DNA of 64,000 nt from Urechis unicinctus (taxonomy: Eukaryota > Annelida > Polychaeta > Xenopneusta > Urechidae), in contig CM067346.1 in assembly GCA_034190875.2 (NCBI GenBank), forward strand, positions 12,425,751 to 12,489,750, given 5' to 3'. The notes under the pieces were generated by a model. It made no database searches. It was not told the DNA's origin and was given only the letters and a program-made list of their open reading frames with translations. Shown here piece after piece: positions 41,101 through 53,442 of this stretch. Position 1 is the first letter of the stretch, and every line of letters starts with the position of its first letter. The position numbers and the translations under genes were made by a program.

Positions 41101-41760
41101 GTTTTCATAGACTGGTTACATTCCGAAAGATAAATATATGTTTTTATTACTACGCAAATTGCAGTCCACTAGGAGGTAATAGTAGTTGTTGGCTTAATCG
41201 ATTTCGACGGAACACAATCGAGCAATGATGATGCTGCTTCAATGATATGCTTTGTTGCATTGTTGTGGGACGTGGATGGCTCAGTTTTCAATTGGGATTA
41301 GTTAAGTTATGTTCGTTTAACGATTTATCACAATAAGTATCATCAAAACCCGCATAGATTTAATTGTTATGGGTTTAGTTTTCATTTCATACTTAATATG
41401 CGTATACGGAAGAAGTTTATATGAGCATATGAACCACATAGATCGTTTTAGATTCATGAAGCATGCAATGACTGATGTCAGGGTAAATCGTCTGTTTATT
41501 TGACAATGTATCATGATGTCTAGGGCACGATCCTTCACGATATCTCAACGGGGCAACGTGGCAATGATGCATTCAATGTGCCAACGTCGGCTCAGTTTAA
41601 AGATAACTTATTGGTGCTTAGGTGGTATAAACTACAAAAGAAAATGTCGTTATTGGTGCAATATTGTGTCACAGTACGGAGTACATACGACAGAATTGAT
41701 TGATTATTCCTATTTTTGACCCGATCAAATTCTTAACTGACCATATCACCTTCATTTTCT
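38101..41760. other. Gene-free interval
   Basis: About 3.6 kb in which the longest ORF is 93 codons (40,148-40,429, minus) and nothing is recognised. Its composition matches the flanks. No microsatellite longer than a few units and no close internal repeat was noticed. Confidence 0.6.
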
Positions 41761-41784
41761 ATGCACAAGGGAAATGAATTATCA

Positions 41785-41870
41785 TCGGCTGAACAAGCTG
41801 CTTGTCGTAAAGAGCAGATTATCATTTATCGTTTTGTATTAAATTCAAACCCTTCTCGTTACGCTCAAAG
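41785..41870. repeat. Short diverged match to the X unit
   Basis: 'ctgaacaagctgcttgtcg', 'aaagagNa..attatc' and 'gtattaaattcaaa' parallel 12,805-12,880 (ctgaataagtggcttgtca, aaagagtatcaattatc, ataaaattaaattt). It lies inside the 95-codon ORF 41,761-42,048, but in the X copies the same DNA carries an ORF on the opposite strand, so neither is likely to be a gene. Confidence 0.45.
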
Positions 41871-42441
41871 AATAATCACATTCGTACTGGTAGTTATCGG
41901 ATTGGCCACCCCGCAGGTAATAAAATGGCACATTAAAAGTCTCGCATTACCCTGCGATCAGCAGCCCAAAACGCACATGGTAGCATTGATTTGCAACGAA
42001 TATGATAAAAGAGAGCTAGAAGTCAGCATAGTGTTAGTATATCATTAATAAATCATAACTAAACAATTTTGTTTTACGGTTTTGAAAACACTGGCAAAAA
42101 CCCTTTGACTACTACCCTCATGACATCACAGTAAATATGTGTATCAAGCCTTCCCATTGGATGTGAAATTGAATCTTTCTTCCTGTGGCATTAGCTACAT
42201 TTTCGAAAATGTATTTTCTAAATTCCAGAGGCAAGTCAAATCGCAAACAGCTAAATACTCTCGATCTTTCACTCACATATACTAAAAACGCTACGGAATG
42301 AGCGGTAAAAAATTACTGGGTTCAAACATTGGTATTTGCAAATTATTCCGAGAACAAATGGACACATTGAGAAACAAGTCGGTGAGCAAAACATATGCTC
42401 GTACCAGACCCACCTAGACCTCAATTTTCTCAGAGCGTCTC

Positions 42442-42585
42442 ATGATCAACCAAGATATTGAAAATTCTGTGAACGTTCTCAAAGAAATCCGCTTAACCGG
42501 AAAGACTGAGGAAGATATACAACTTCTCATGCAGATAATTCTTCGGCGATGGCGGATCAAAACGATTATCTGCCGTCACAAGTGA
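42442..42585 (+). other. 47-codon open frame, possible coding relic
   Basis: The frame begins at ATG, runs open to TGA, and encodes an Ile/Glu/Arg-rich, helix-favouring peptide (NVLKEIRLTGKTEEDIQ, then LRRWRIKTIICRHK). Downstream, about 42,679-42,970, further short protein-like stretches are separated by stops. Together these could be remains of a coding element, but no family is recognised and chance is a real alternative. Confidence 0.2.
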
Positions 42586-43004
42586 AGCAATAATTTATCG
42601 ACAGGGACGAACCTACTGCACATGACCTTATAGTGATAGGGACCATAGGATAGTTGAAGTTAAGCGCTACGGTGATCGATGAAGAGGGAATCACTAAGGC
42701 ACTGGTGCTGCTGATGCTTCCGTACACAAATGCTAAGAGACTGTTTTAGAAAAGCAAGGCTGTATATACTGTTGTCTTCGCCCTCCGCTATGCCCCTAGT
42801 GATTGTAGCCCTGCTTAGAAGCTACTTAGTCGTCATCTCGCCACAAACCTGTGAAACCCACCACAGAGAAAGACTCTTTCTTCAAACTAGGCTACATTGC
42901 GTCCAAAGAAGTCTCTATTTGACAAGATCGCACTACCTTCAAACCAAGACACATTATTTGAGTGTTTTCTGACGCAATAAGCAAAGTGTACAATGGCTTA
43001 TATA

Positions 43005-43139
<135 letters not shown>

Positions 43140-43150
43140 GTGGGCATAGC

Positions 43151-43327
43151 TTATCTTGACTGAAGGACTATATCTGCTACCTCTGCTTCAGCTTCTGTCC
43201 ATTCATCAGCTGGTAAACATTTGATAGCACCTTTCCCACTAAACAAGCTACCATCTCTAAATTTCACATGGACTACTCTGATGCTAATCGTTCCCCACAA
43301 TGAAATAAATGTACCATATGACCTGAG
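43151..43327 (-). other. 58-codon protein-like open frame at the left end of the CpG-poor block
   Basis: The minus-strand frame runs from after TAA (43,328-43,330) to TAA (43,151-43,153) with no ATG. Its last 40 residues look like real protein: a basic/Gly-rich part (VKFRDGSLFSGKGAIK), then an acidic part (PADEWTEAEAEVADIV). It could be a 3' exon or the end of a dead element ORF. No family is recognised. Chance remains possible because open frames of 58 codons are frequent. Confidence 0.25.
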
Positions 43328-44020
43328 TTAATGGAATAAAATCTTTTGTCCTGTCCAAACCCAATAGAGAATAACTTTTGATAGCGCCTTCCTTTTAGAG
43401 CAAGTTAGCTGGGCCGAATTATGCATGGATTGCTGTGACGTTAATGGCTCCATGCCATAAAAGCCTAGCTCATTACTACCCTTTTCTCTTGAGTTATTTG
43501 AGTAAATTTGTAAAATAAATATATATGCTTACCCGGTAGAGAAAATTGTTATTTTGATTTTCAAGGCATTTATCCTTATAATGAAAGCAGGCTGTCCCAA
43601 ATAACATATGTACCCCCATGATGTTTGATGTTTCCCTGTAATCAATACAAAATTGCCCATTATGACTTTTTAATCTAACAAAGAATATTTTTTGACTGCA
43701 TGCTTGTCTATGAAAGCAAGCTAGCTTTTCCAAAATATATATGGACCCTCTGATGTTGATGGTTACTAGAAATCTATAATCAGCTCTATATGACCTTTGA
43801 CCCCTGAGTTAGTTGAGAAAAGCTTGTATAACATCTCTATATTATTCTCCAAATAACATATGGACCCTTCGGTTTTTGATGGCAACTAGTAATATAGCAC
43901 TTCATGATTTTAGACACATGAGTTATTAAAACAAATAGTACATAGTTCCTACTCTCCTCACATTACACAAGGACCCTGCCTATGTTGATGGCTCCTTGCA
44001 AACCATAATTAGCCTACCTT
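43260..44020. repeat. Degenerate ~130-base tandem repeat, about six units
   Basis: Units share 'acatatggaccc', 'ctgatgttgatgg', 'actagtaat'-like text and 'acccctgagttagttgag'. Starts of the ggaccc-gatg core were seen near 43,268, 43,430, 43,610, 43,741, 43,862 and 43,971. Units are strongly diverged from one another, with variable spacing of about 110-160 bases. The array is not found elsewhere in the window. Confidence 0.65.
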
Positions 44021-44645
44021 TAATATTTTATACGGCTACTCCAGTCCATTGAAAAATGGTGTGTGGCTACTACAGTCCATGAAATATGGTGTACGGCTAC
44101 TTCAGCCCATTGATATATGATGTATAGCTACTACTTAAGTGCATTGAACAATTGTTTTATGATACTCCATTCAAATTGAAATATGGTGAAGGGCCACTAA
44201 AGTCCACCTAAAAATGGTGAACGGCTACGCAAATCCCGTGAAATATTGTGTACGGCTACACTAGTCCATTGGATTATGGTGTACAGCTACTAAAGTCAAT
44301 AGAAAAATGGTATATGGATACTCAGGTCCATCCAAATATGGTGTTTGGCTACTCAAGTCTATTGAAATATAGTGTTTGGCTATACAAGCCCATTGAAATA
44401 TAATGTATGGTTGTTCCAGCTAATTGAACTATGGTGCACAGCTCCTCCAGTCCATTGAAATATGATGTTCAGTTACACATGTCCAATGAAACATGGTGTA
44501 TGGCTACTCCAGTCCATTAAAATATGCTATAGGGCTGCTCAAGTCCATTGGAATGTGGTATATGGCTACTCAAGTCTACAGAAACATGATGTATGGCTCC
44601 TCCGGTCCATTGAAATGTTATGCATGGCTATTCCAGTCATACATC
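44021..44645. repeat. 31-base minisatellite, about 20 degenerate units
   Basis: The consensus unit is gtccattgaaatatggt followed by gtatggctactcca. Units vary by substitutions and 1-3 base indels. Because 31 is not a multiple of three and stops are frequent, no frame is maintained; the 68-codon ORF 44,462-44,668 is incidental. There are no spacers, so this is not a CRISPR array. Confidence 0.92.
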
Positions 44646-44923
44646 AGTGTGTGATGGATAGTTTGTAGGGGATTGCTGATATTATTTACTTTGATTAACT
44701 CTCTACATTACCATTGTCTAAATATTTGGGCAGTCACCATGGACTTGTTTGCCCTTTTATCATTCTATGCATGAATATCAATTATTGACTAGATAATCTG
44801 TGGTTGGATGTTATATTATATCCATTCATTGGTACTTCCTTCCCACCATGCATGCCATGCCATGCCAACATATCAATTATTCCTTCATATTATGTCAATA
44901 TTTGATCCTATATTTTGCTTCAG

Positions 44924-44986
44924 AGTGGAGACAGAAATAAGCAGGTGTACAAGGCGAAGAGGGGAATTCCCAACCACCTCAAATAA
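44924..44986 (+). other. Possible short terminal exon
   Basis: A pyrimidine-rich stretch ending tattttgcttcag (44,911-44,923) resembles a splice acceptor. It is followed by 20 open codons, basic in character (RNKQVYKAKRGIPNHLK), a TAA stop, and an overlapping AATAAA at about 44,982. These are the signals of a eukaryotic last exon, but no upstream exon was found and the match to any family is unknown. The 64-codon ORF 44,808-45,002 uses another frame. Confidence 0.2.
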
Positions 44987-45293
44987 ACATTACAAGGGTT
45001 AATGGTCATTGGTTAATCAATGAGACCCAAGAAAGGCGTTAGTGACATTTCATCGTGACTGCGGAGTTCCTGTGGAAAACTATGGTCGTTCGTACACAGG
45101 CTAAACAGAGAACGTGGATTGTGGCCTTTTCTATTGGTTAGCAAAATGACGTGTAAAAGTCATACGAAAATAAAACAGAGCAAAACTTGATATCAAAATT
45201 GGTACGCTTTCATACATTTGTCATACGTCTTGAAGTTCAAAGGGTCATATTTAAAGCTGCATCGGGGTTATCCGCCAACATTGTCAATACACC

Positions 45294-45641
45294 ATGGACA
45301 AAGCCTCGTTTGATAACGAAATATACACACACCAGTGCACTGAAGCACTACGCATAAGTATTAGCAGGCAATATGTCGATCTTAATAATAACAGAATGTT
45401 CCGTGTCATGCAATCTCTACCTTTACTGAATTTATTACATGCGTGCATTTTGGCATTCTTCCAGGAATTAAACTCGTTTTATGAATTTAAATTAGTAGAT
45501 CGCTTGGGCCTCTTGGGGAATATTTCATCATGCTTCGACTTCCATTTGTTGTGGGTGCAAAATGTCCACACAAAACCGTGCGTTGAAAGGTATCTTAGAA
45601 AAATAGGACCGTTTGTTCCACATGTGCCCTTCAGCTCTTAA
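45294..45641 (+). other. 115-codon ORF, unrecognised
   Basis: This is the longest plus-strand ORF outside simple repeats and minisatellites. It starts MDKASFDNEIY and has a hydrophobic middle (LPLLNLLHACILAFF) that could be a membrane helix or a buried strand, with two Cys near the C-terminus. There is no recognisable domain. With about 7% stop codons per frame position, around two ORFs of this length are expected by chance in 64 kb, so the evidence for a gene is weak. Confidence 0.2.
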
Positions 45642-45704
45642 CAAAAATGGCTTCATAGTGTCATTCATACAGTTCAGTCAAAACATAACTTAAACCTTCA
45701 TCCT

Positions 45705-45772
45705 AAAGCACACGTCGAGCTGGCTTTTAAAACAGGTCAGTCAGTTTGCTTTTTTAGCAAATGTTCTGACCA
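45705..45772. repeat. Inverted repeat, left arm, outer part
   Basis: The reverse complement of this stretch matches 50,445-50,512: both contain gcaaactgactgacct, 'aaaagcca' and gtgtgcttt in order. Together with the inner part at 46,275-46,545 it forms the left arm of a large imperfect inverted repeat. Confidence 0.75.
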
Positions 45773-46274
45773 GATAAATTTGCTATTTCGCACATACTGT
45801 AAGAAAAGTTTTGCCAAGGAGTCAATTTTATAGCATTGTCAACGCCTATATATGTGTGTATATTTCTGATTATGATTTTATGTTGTCGGGGGGTCAACAA
45901 GTACATTAAGCTTTGTTACTCAGAATATGTTGATTCAGTAATTATTTATATCTTGTTATGATGCTTCTTGGTTTTGAAACTTGAACCTAATTCCGCAAAC
46001 AATTGACAGCCAGGTGTTGCAAAGCAATTCCCATCAATAGCGCCAGCAAATTACAAATTGAGTACACATAAACCGTACATTAAAAAGGGGGCCAACAATC
46101 GACTTTGTGATAAACGTTATTTTACAGGCTTTTGAAAAAAATAACAGCGTTCACAACATGCCAGCAGACAGCACATTTAGCTTGCCACGCATTACATCAT
46201 AGCGCCAGCAAATTATTGATCGAACGGAGCCATCCAACACATTGAGATTCCTTAAAGTACGTTCACACACCGAG

Positions 46275-46545
46275 TGATGACAAAATGTGGCCCTCTTCGC
46301 ACTGAAAATTTAACTTTTTGCATTGTCTCAGCCTTTGCCCTAACTGCTTGCCGGTTCATCAATATGTCTGCAATTTATTTGAACAAAGTATGGACGTTCG
46401 CGTTCTTCGTGAATTAGTTGATTTGATTTGTTGGACGTTTACAGACCTTTACGAGGGAATATTGGTCACAAAAAAAAGTTGACATGTGATTTATATGAAA
46501 CAAAGGGAATATTGGTCACAAATAAACGGAATAAGAACAATTTAT
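46275..46545. repeat. Inverted repeat, left arm, inner part (inverted block R)
   Basis: The reverse complement matches 49,503-49,775. Shared words on the right-arm strand are 'gttctta.tcc', 'caaatattccct', 'catgtcaactt', 'caactaattcacgaag', 'aacgcgaacgtcc', 'ccggcaagcagttagggc' and 'aaattttcagtg'. A short internal duplication (gggaatattggtcac at about 46,456 and 46,506) occurs only in this arm. Confidence 0.88.
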
Positions 46546-49495
46546 ATTTGCCGCAGTAATAGAATTTCAGTCGGCGGCGACATCAAGTTTGCGGGATTTT
46601 CTCTGACATAATTGCGTTTTGGCAACGCAATTGAAGGCTTAACGAATATTGAGTTATTGAACATTATTCATCTGTCTTGGTGATGTCGTAGCAATTACAG
46701 TACACGATGCGGGTTCATTTATTTAATGGAAATAGATGGACATATTCTCTTAATACTAGAACGAAATAGCGAAAAGCGATTGCCTGCAGTTTCAAACTTC
46801 ATTCATTAGAAAAAAATTAGAGCTCAAGCAAAAGGGACGTACTCGGCTCGACTGCCTAAATCTACGCTTGTCGGTTATTAATTAGAAGCTTAACTAATCA
46901 ACCAATCAAAAAGTGATGTGTCTGTATCGCAAATAATGCTTATTCGCTTATACTTGCTTTATTGTAGTGATTGGCATATGATAAAAGCTGAGAGGCCACA
47001 TTCTTTGTAAATGTCACAAACAGTCTCAAAACATTCTATTGATCCCGACCCGAAGTAATGTATAACCCTGAATCTAATAGGAGCGTTCTCATTACAGCAT
47101 TTTGCTCTTAAGCACCCATTCTCCATTATCCAGTGTTGTTTGGAATGAGAATGCAGTTTGTAATGCTGCGATACTAAGCATGTTTAAACAAGTAACTATT
47201 TACTGCTGGCGCGAGTTAGCGGTATAATAAATTGTATGAGGACATATGTTTCTTACACTTCCTATCACCCCATAGATACGATAATCCTCAACCCACAATG
47301 ACCAAAGCGGACATCTAATTAATGAGTATTTTTATGCGGCAAATGCTCCAGGGATATTTCCTGATTCGTCAAGTGCATTATGGAAAATTCACTCGCTGTT
47401 TTAAAAAGCAAAAATCTTTTTGCAGTGTTACTGTTGATCATTGATCAAGCACCGAAAACGACGTTGGAATCCCATTGAATAGTCAAGCCTGTATTTGCCT
47501 TAAAAGAACTAACGTAGTACTTCTGTGCGCACGCGGAATAATGTGTTGTCATATGCGTCTTTAACTAAGTAATGCTAGGCCTGTTATACGGTTTGTGTAC
47601 TTTATAAAGAATCATCTCAAATATGCTTACGGAAAGGGACAATAATGTTGTCGCGTTATGTGTTGCCTGACCAGTGAAGATTTGCTTGCATGCAGGGTGG
47701 TCTAGAAATCACAACTGCACAAGTGCAAGTATCTCAACGAAAAGTCATGATAGTTTCAGTGCAAAACCCGGATTGTACATTCATTGCGTATTTTTAGGCG
47801 TCGACCATGATATGAAATGTGCAAAATGTTTGCTACACCTGACAGCCCAGTTTATCGACCAGCAACTGTCATATTAACACGAAAACGAATCATCTAGTGA
47901 AGCCATACAATCTATATATTATACACAACAGGCCAAATCCAGTCATTAGGCTGTACATAAAATAGATCTGTCGTTTCTTACCTAATACAACCAAAATAGG
48001 TATACCATAGCATTGGAGAGGATATTATTCAAGCGATATGTTAACATTACCGCACAGAATGAAAGAAGCGAAATACATTTATAGATTATGATTAGAAGAC
48101 CATATAATGTTTTGCGCCCTGCATTTAGCTACATTAAACAAAAACTTCATGCTGCGAATGAAACGTCGATCTAAACATATTGCTAAATTTCAATGGGCAA
48201 TTATCTTTGAATGCAAGCATTTGTATATCAATAAATGCAGGTAATCAGACAGATTGGAGAAGGAAGCGAAATATGCTAGCCAGTAAAATAGCATTAAAAA
48301 AACGCGAAATGTTCAGGTCGGAGTAATAGTCAAATGGGACTTATGCTAGATGTTTGGTGGTTGGATTTCACATCTGATACATTGCCTTTTCTGCATGACA
48401 CGATATATTGTGATTTTGCGGATAGTATCTGCTTAATCAATAGGAAGAGAGAATACTCGACGGTCTATTAGCATTACTTAACATTGGTGTTAAAATAAAC
48501 CCTGCTGCACTCCCCATCCCCTCTCGCGCCCCTATTAGTACAATATAAGCTATGTGGTGTAACAGTATAGAAAATGCAATATTGCAATACCCGATAGTCA
48601 ATACTATTGCAGTCGGTTCGGCAATTTAGACTGGGATGAAAAGTAGATATCATGTATAATGTGCGAGGCAGCTCATTTATCTATTTTCTTTTATCTTTTA
48701 CAGAGGCCTGGGCTTGAAAGCACGAGGCATTGTCTTTTAGGACCATAGCTGATATAAACGCCCGCGTGCATAGCGAAACGAAGTAATGGTATTATTTCCC
48801 GGCTCAACATCAGCGCCATCAAAATTTAAATGGAGCCTTTATGTTCGTTCATATCAATGATGAATTGGGCTCAAGAGGCACATTATAACAACGGTATTAA
48901 GCATAAGTCCCGGAAACTTCGTATAAATGCAGTCATGTGTGAACAGTCCCTCATTGCTATCAGCACTTCAATCATCCAATATTGAACTACAACATATAGA
49001 TGAAGGCACCATGGTCTATTTGAGCAACTAATCTGAAACAACACAAATGGCTGGGGCCCTGGAACGCTGAGTATGCTCTATTTCCACTTGTCAGGAAGCA
49101 ACTATATGCAAAGTCACAATTAATCATCTCTTACAAATGTCAATGTGTTAGAAATGCAAACCATCCAAGCATGAGTTAGTCTAAGTTGTAGAAGAAAAAC
49201 ATTTGTTTTGACCGACGATTCATGTTCTGCATAATGTTTCTGTTTAAGTTAGCATAATACTTGGTTAACAACTAAATATGATTATCGTATCATGATCATA
49301 TAAACATATTTCGTATTTTCCCCATTCGTTGTGTGGGTATGAACCTCATATGGATAAAACGCGTTAAACGCCCAGCTATGATTTTATCGTTGTTACACGT
49401 AGACGGCGTGCCGTCTTTGCATTTCCAACACGTAGCCTCCACATGCTGCCATGGTAGCAGCCTCTTGCCTATGACACACTCACGTGTAAACGTGA
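46546..49495. other. Spacer of the inverted repeat, gene-free
   Basis: About 2.9 kb between the arms. ORFs are at most 67 codons. A weak match at 47,070-47,100 (accctgaatctaataggagc) to 13,018-13,040 (accctgaaactaatagaagc) hints at another eroded piece of the X unit. The G+C-richer patch at about 48,510-48,535 is C-rich but short. Nothing else is recognised. Confidence 0.55.
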
Positions 49496-49607
49496 TTCCG
49501 GCTGTTCTTAATTCCTTGACTTCGAGCCGTATCTGGCAAACTAGATTATTTACACCGTTAATTAGTGACAAATATTCCCTCACCATTTCATATAAATCCC
49601 ATGTCAA
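49296..49607 (-). other. 103-codon ORF at the inner edge of the right arm
   Basis: The minus-strand ORF starts MTWDLYEMVREYLSL and contains a CWKCKDGTPSTC cluster. A 98-codon ORF (49,333-49,629) overlaps it on the plus strand. Its first ~30 codons lie in the inverted-repeat arm, where the left-arm counterpart near 46,480 has an in-frame TGA straight after the equivalent of MTC/MTW. No domain is recognised, so it is probably a chance ORF. Confidence 0.2.
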
Positions 49608-50512
49608 CTTGCTTAAATATATACTTTAGTCTCAAAGATCTAATCAACTAATTCACGAAGAACGCGAACGTCCATATCTTGTTGAAATAATTTGCGGATA
49701 TATAGATAAACCGGCAAGCAGTTAGGGCCAAGGCGGAGGCAAAGCAATCGTTAAATTTTCAGTGTGAAGAAGGCAATATATTTACAACACTCGGACGAAT
49801 TTACTGGCATCTCCATGCGCTGGCTGGCTCTTGCTGATTAAAATCAGCTGGAAGCGAATGCGTGATCATGCTGGTTTGCGTTCGTTCTATTACGATAACC
49901 TTTATAGTGTTGATTGGAATGACGGTTTAAGTGGTGAAATGATTGTCTGGCCCAATGATTAAATGGCAAACATGAGGCTTCGCGGGCCAAATGCGCTGTC
50001 AAGCGCAGAAGGTTACGTAAATCAGTATCCGTTTTATCGTCACAAGAGTCCACAAGCCGGTAAAATGTAGAGTATGCAAGCCAAAAAACTAGGATCGCTT
50101 AACTAAGCTTAGAACTGGTTGATCAGTGTCTTAATATAACTCGGTGATTGAGAACGTGCAAACATATAGCGTTGATTAATAGGAAAGAAGAAAACATATT
50201 ATATTTGAGAATTATTTTTCTTGCAGTGCGTGTGCGTTTAATTATTTGGTAGAACTTTTCTCTGTTTAACTTTCCCGACGCGTCATAACACGTTCTAAAT
50301 ATCAACTGAATAAATAGTTTATGGTTCTGGTGTATGTATACTGTAGTCATAGTCCAAATAAGAGATATCGGCTTAATTTCTCTATGCTATAAGACACGCA
50401 CAGCTTAGCAAGAAGTCCGCCTAGAACAGAGACGGATCGAGAACATTGTACTAAATAAGCAAACTGACTGACCTCTCGCAAAAGCCAAATTAAAGTGTGC
50501 TTTGTGAAAGGA
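49503..50512. repeat. Inverted repeat, right arm / block R copy
   Basis: 49,503-49,775 and 50,445-50,512 pair with the left arm in reverse complement. 49,640-50,330 is also a direct diverged copy of 36,400-37,110 and 60,200-60,700. The left arm is thus the only inverted member of an otherwise direct family. Confidence 0.82.
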
Positions 50513-51334
50513 GAATGCTACTTTGGACAAAACCGTCTTTTTGCCCACGATACCCATCATCATATGGTTGCCAGCTTTGTAAATCGCTGTAAATCTTGCA
50601 CCTCCAACAGAAACTTAACAGAACATAAAAGGATTCAATAGTGGAAGTCGATAGAAATATCACCCGAAAGGCCCAACTTGCTGACTGATGAACGTTTGGA
50701 TTCAGAAAAAAAGTTGAATTGCTCGATGACGGTCAATATGGACGCACTGAGGAGTCCTATAAGCGTGGAGATTGAATGACACGGACGCTTCAGTTATCAT
50801 TTAGATCGAAATATTGATTGCTAGTACATTATGCATAATTGTTATGTTTCAATAGGTTCAGAACTTCATCAAGGGTGCTTCAGCGCATTGCTGCCTAGGT
50901 GTGCGTTAAACCGGACTCAATGTGAGCTATATATTGGTTGATACATTTGAGATTTTTGTATGCAAACAAACCAATCAAAATTATCCTGCACCGCGATGGT
51001 TAGGTTATTCGTCGTCAACATACTACGTAATAAAACTAATATTATCGTATGTACAAGAAAAACTTTGGAATACTAATGTGCCTTTCCAATAACCGAATTA
51101 CATTTAAGCCATAATTAGGTGAAATGATAAGGCTCATAATTAAGTTTGTTAGCAGTATAGATACCTAATAAATATTTCAATCAGCTAATGTTCAAAGTAA
51201 GTCCTGCTATGCTTTTGGAATCGTCATTTACAACAATTTGTATTATTTCTCTGAACAGTGTGCGCAAACGGAAAGACCATATCACGCTTTAGCAAGCGCA
51301 CCATTCGTTAATGATGAGAAGTTACAATATGAGG

Positions 51335-52036
51335 TTTCATTTAAGTAATGAGTGATATTTGCTGAGATGGTTGTCCGTCCTGTTGCCCATGTAATCATTT
51401 GGCTTGCATAAAATGAAAGCTATTATATCGTGTAAGTTTGCTGTACGCTATTGTTAACAACACACAATATATATGTAGCTGGTCATTACTGCCTAGTTGA
51501 CAGATCGTCTTTTGTTGCCGCCACACACAGTACATCAATAGTGAGCCATTACTGTATTGTTGACGGAATGGCTTGTTGCCGCCATACACATTATATTGTT
51601 GGAAGAACATAGTATGTTAGGAAAAAATTGTGCTAGTAGTCCCCGCATACCCCATTATACTTTCCTATGTAAATGTTGGCCTTGATCTGACTGCCGAACA
51701 AGTTGACTGAACAATTAATCCAATTATATATTGCTATTGCTTTTATTACCATACATTCACCAGGATACATGCTATCCTATTCACCTTGATTATGACTTAT
51801 GCGCTCCAACCAAGAGACCATAAATCCCTATATTCTGTATGACGACGACAGGCCCATTGTTACCAGCGACAATGCTTTAGTATGCAAGCGTACAATCCAT
51901 TCATATATATCATTTTGATATTTGTCTCAGTAACAAATGTCTCTAGTTACATATCAACAAAGGGACTGAATATTGACACGAATGCAACAACAAATGCCTA
52001 TCTGGATATATACAAGATATGTATTCTAAATAACCT
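51335..52036. repeat. Diverged blocks Q and L side by side
   Basis: 51,335-51,455 matches 12,020-12,150 and 61,065-61,195. 51,770-52,036 matches 1,955-2,190 (atcctattcac, 'cccattgtta.c', 'gacaatgcttt', 'gtaacaaatgtc', 'tatcaacaaagg'). In the X array these two blocks lie about 6 kb apart and in another order, so a deletion or rearrangement separates the two arrangements. Between them, 51,470-51,610 holds a short duplicated motif (ttgttgccgcca occurs twice). Confidence 0.7.
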
Positions 52037-53225
52037 TAAGAACAGTTCTGGTAAAGCTGAGGGTGGGTAGGGAATCAAATGATCAGTATTTGTGCAGAAT
52101 CATATCACAGTGAAGTCTGGGTGTGACATATGACTGTGAGAAAAAACCAGCAAATCCACCTTGGGTCCACCTTCAGAATGCGAGGTTGGTCCTAATGGGA
52201 AGAGGGGAGGGTAGAGACTGGGGTGTTGTAAATGCTAGCCTTGATCTGAATGCCGAACAAGTTGACTGTAACAACCCATGTGCTTACATCCTAAGAGTAG
52301 CCAATTAATGGAGCATCCGATATGGTATTTTATAATCCCACCAAGAGATCTGTACTATTCAATTAATTCATGACTGCGCATTTGGTGAGATTTTGATAAA
52401 TATATGCCGCATTATTATTGTGGTGATCGATGACTAAAAAAGACCATTGGTGTCAGTTATAATTCCAATGCGGCACGCAAAAACGTTAATGTGACGGGTG
52501 TCAACTCTCGAGGGCTGTTGGTGTTTATGATTGTGAATTAGCATTTGCCATCCTATGGTTTCACATTCAACAGTATTATTTCTTGTCAAACGCATTGCTT
52601 TGTAACCCAGTTTTAGAGAACATTTGTTGTTGTATCAACTTTGTAACAAAGCACATATGATATAACTACCAATTAGTTTATTTTATCAATCAAGTAAGGT
52701 AATTTATCGTTACCTTCCGCGACCGGAATATTTTCGCGCTAAATGATGCATATGTGCTTGGGTCAAATAATGTATGCAGGTTAAGTGCCACTAACTATAG
52801 GGACCTTGGCACAAAATTATAAATACGTCTGTGTTAATACTTTTTCGCCGAATCAGACTTGTAATAAATCTAGGTTTTAGTAACTATTGTTCGTGTAATT
52901 GTCCTAATGCCGTGTGATATACGCGGCTCATCGCTGTCTAGAAAATTTGCCCTGGAAATTAGCCAGATCAGATCAGAATGTTCACCTGCATATAATGTCA
53001 GAGTAAATACACATCCACATGGCCATCCGTGAAAATATTACTTGCAAACATAGTGATAAGCAAAGCAAGACAACAAAAATTAATTGACCCTTACATTCTG
53101 GGAACACAGGAAGCGTCAGTGGCTCCACAATATCGACTGCCATCGCTTCACAAGCTACTGGCTGCGTAAATGTACGGTTAACGCCTGAACGCGGGTCTAT
53201 TAACATCAGAATTATGACACTATAT

Positions 53226-53373
<148 letters not shown>

Positions 53374-53442
53374 AACTCGAATAACAATTTTCTCAATCCA
53401 TTATTAATTACACCTGATGAGCAGCGTATATGCACAATCACG

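Noticed and set aside
44021-44645. CRISPR-like array
   Set aside because: The units are directly adjacent and degenerate, with no unique spacers. The 27-bp array also lacks spacers, and the DNA looks eukaryotic.
49333-49629. Overlapping 98- and 103-codon ORFs on opposite strands as genes
   Set aside because: Opposite-strand overlap, no recognisable domain, and the left-arm counterpart of the minus ORF is interrupted by an in-frame stop.
45705-50512. Inverted repeat as the ends of a DNA transposon
   Set aside because: The arms are diverged pieces of a repeat found elsewhere in direct orientation. No target-site duplication or transposase-like ORF was seen in the spacer.
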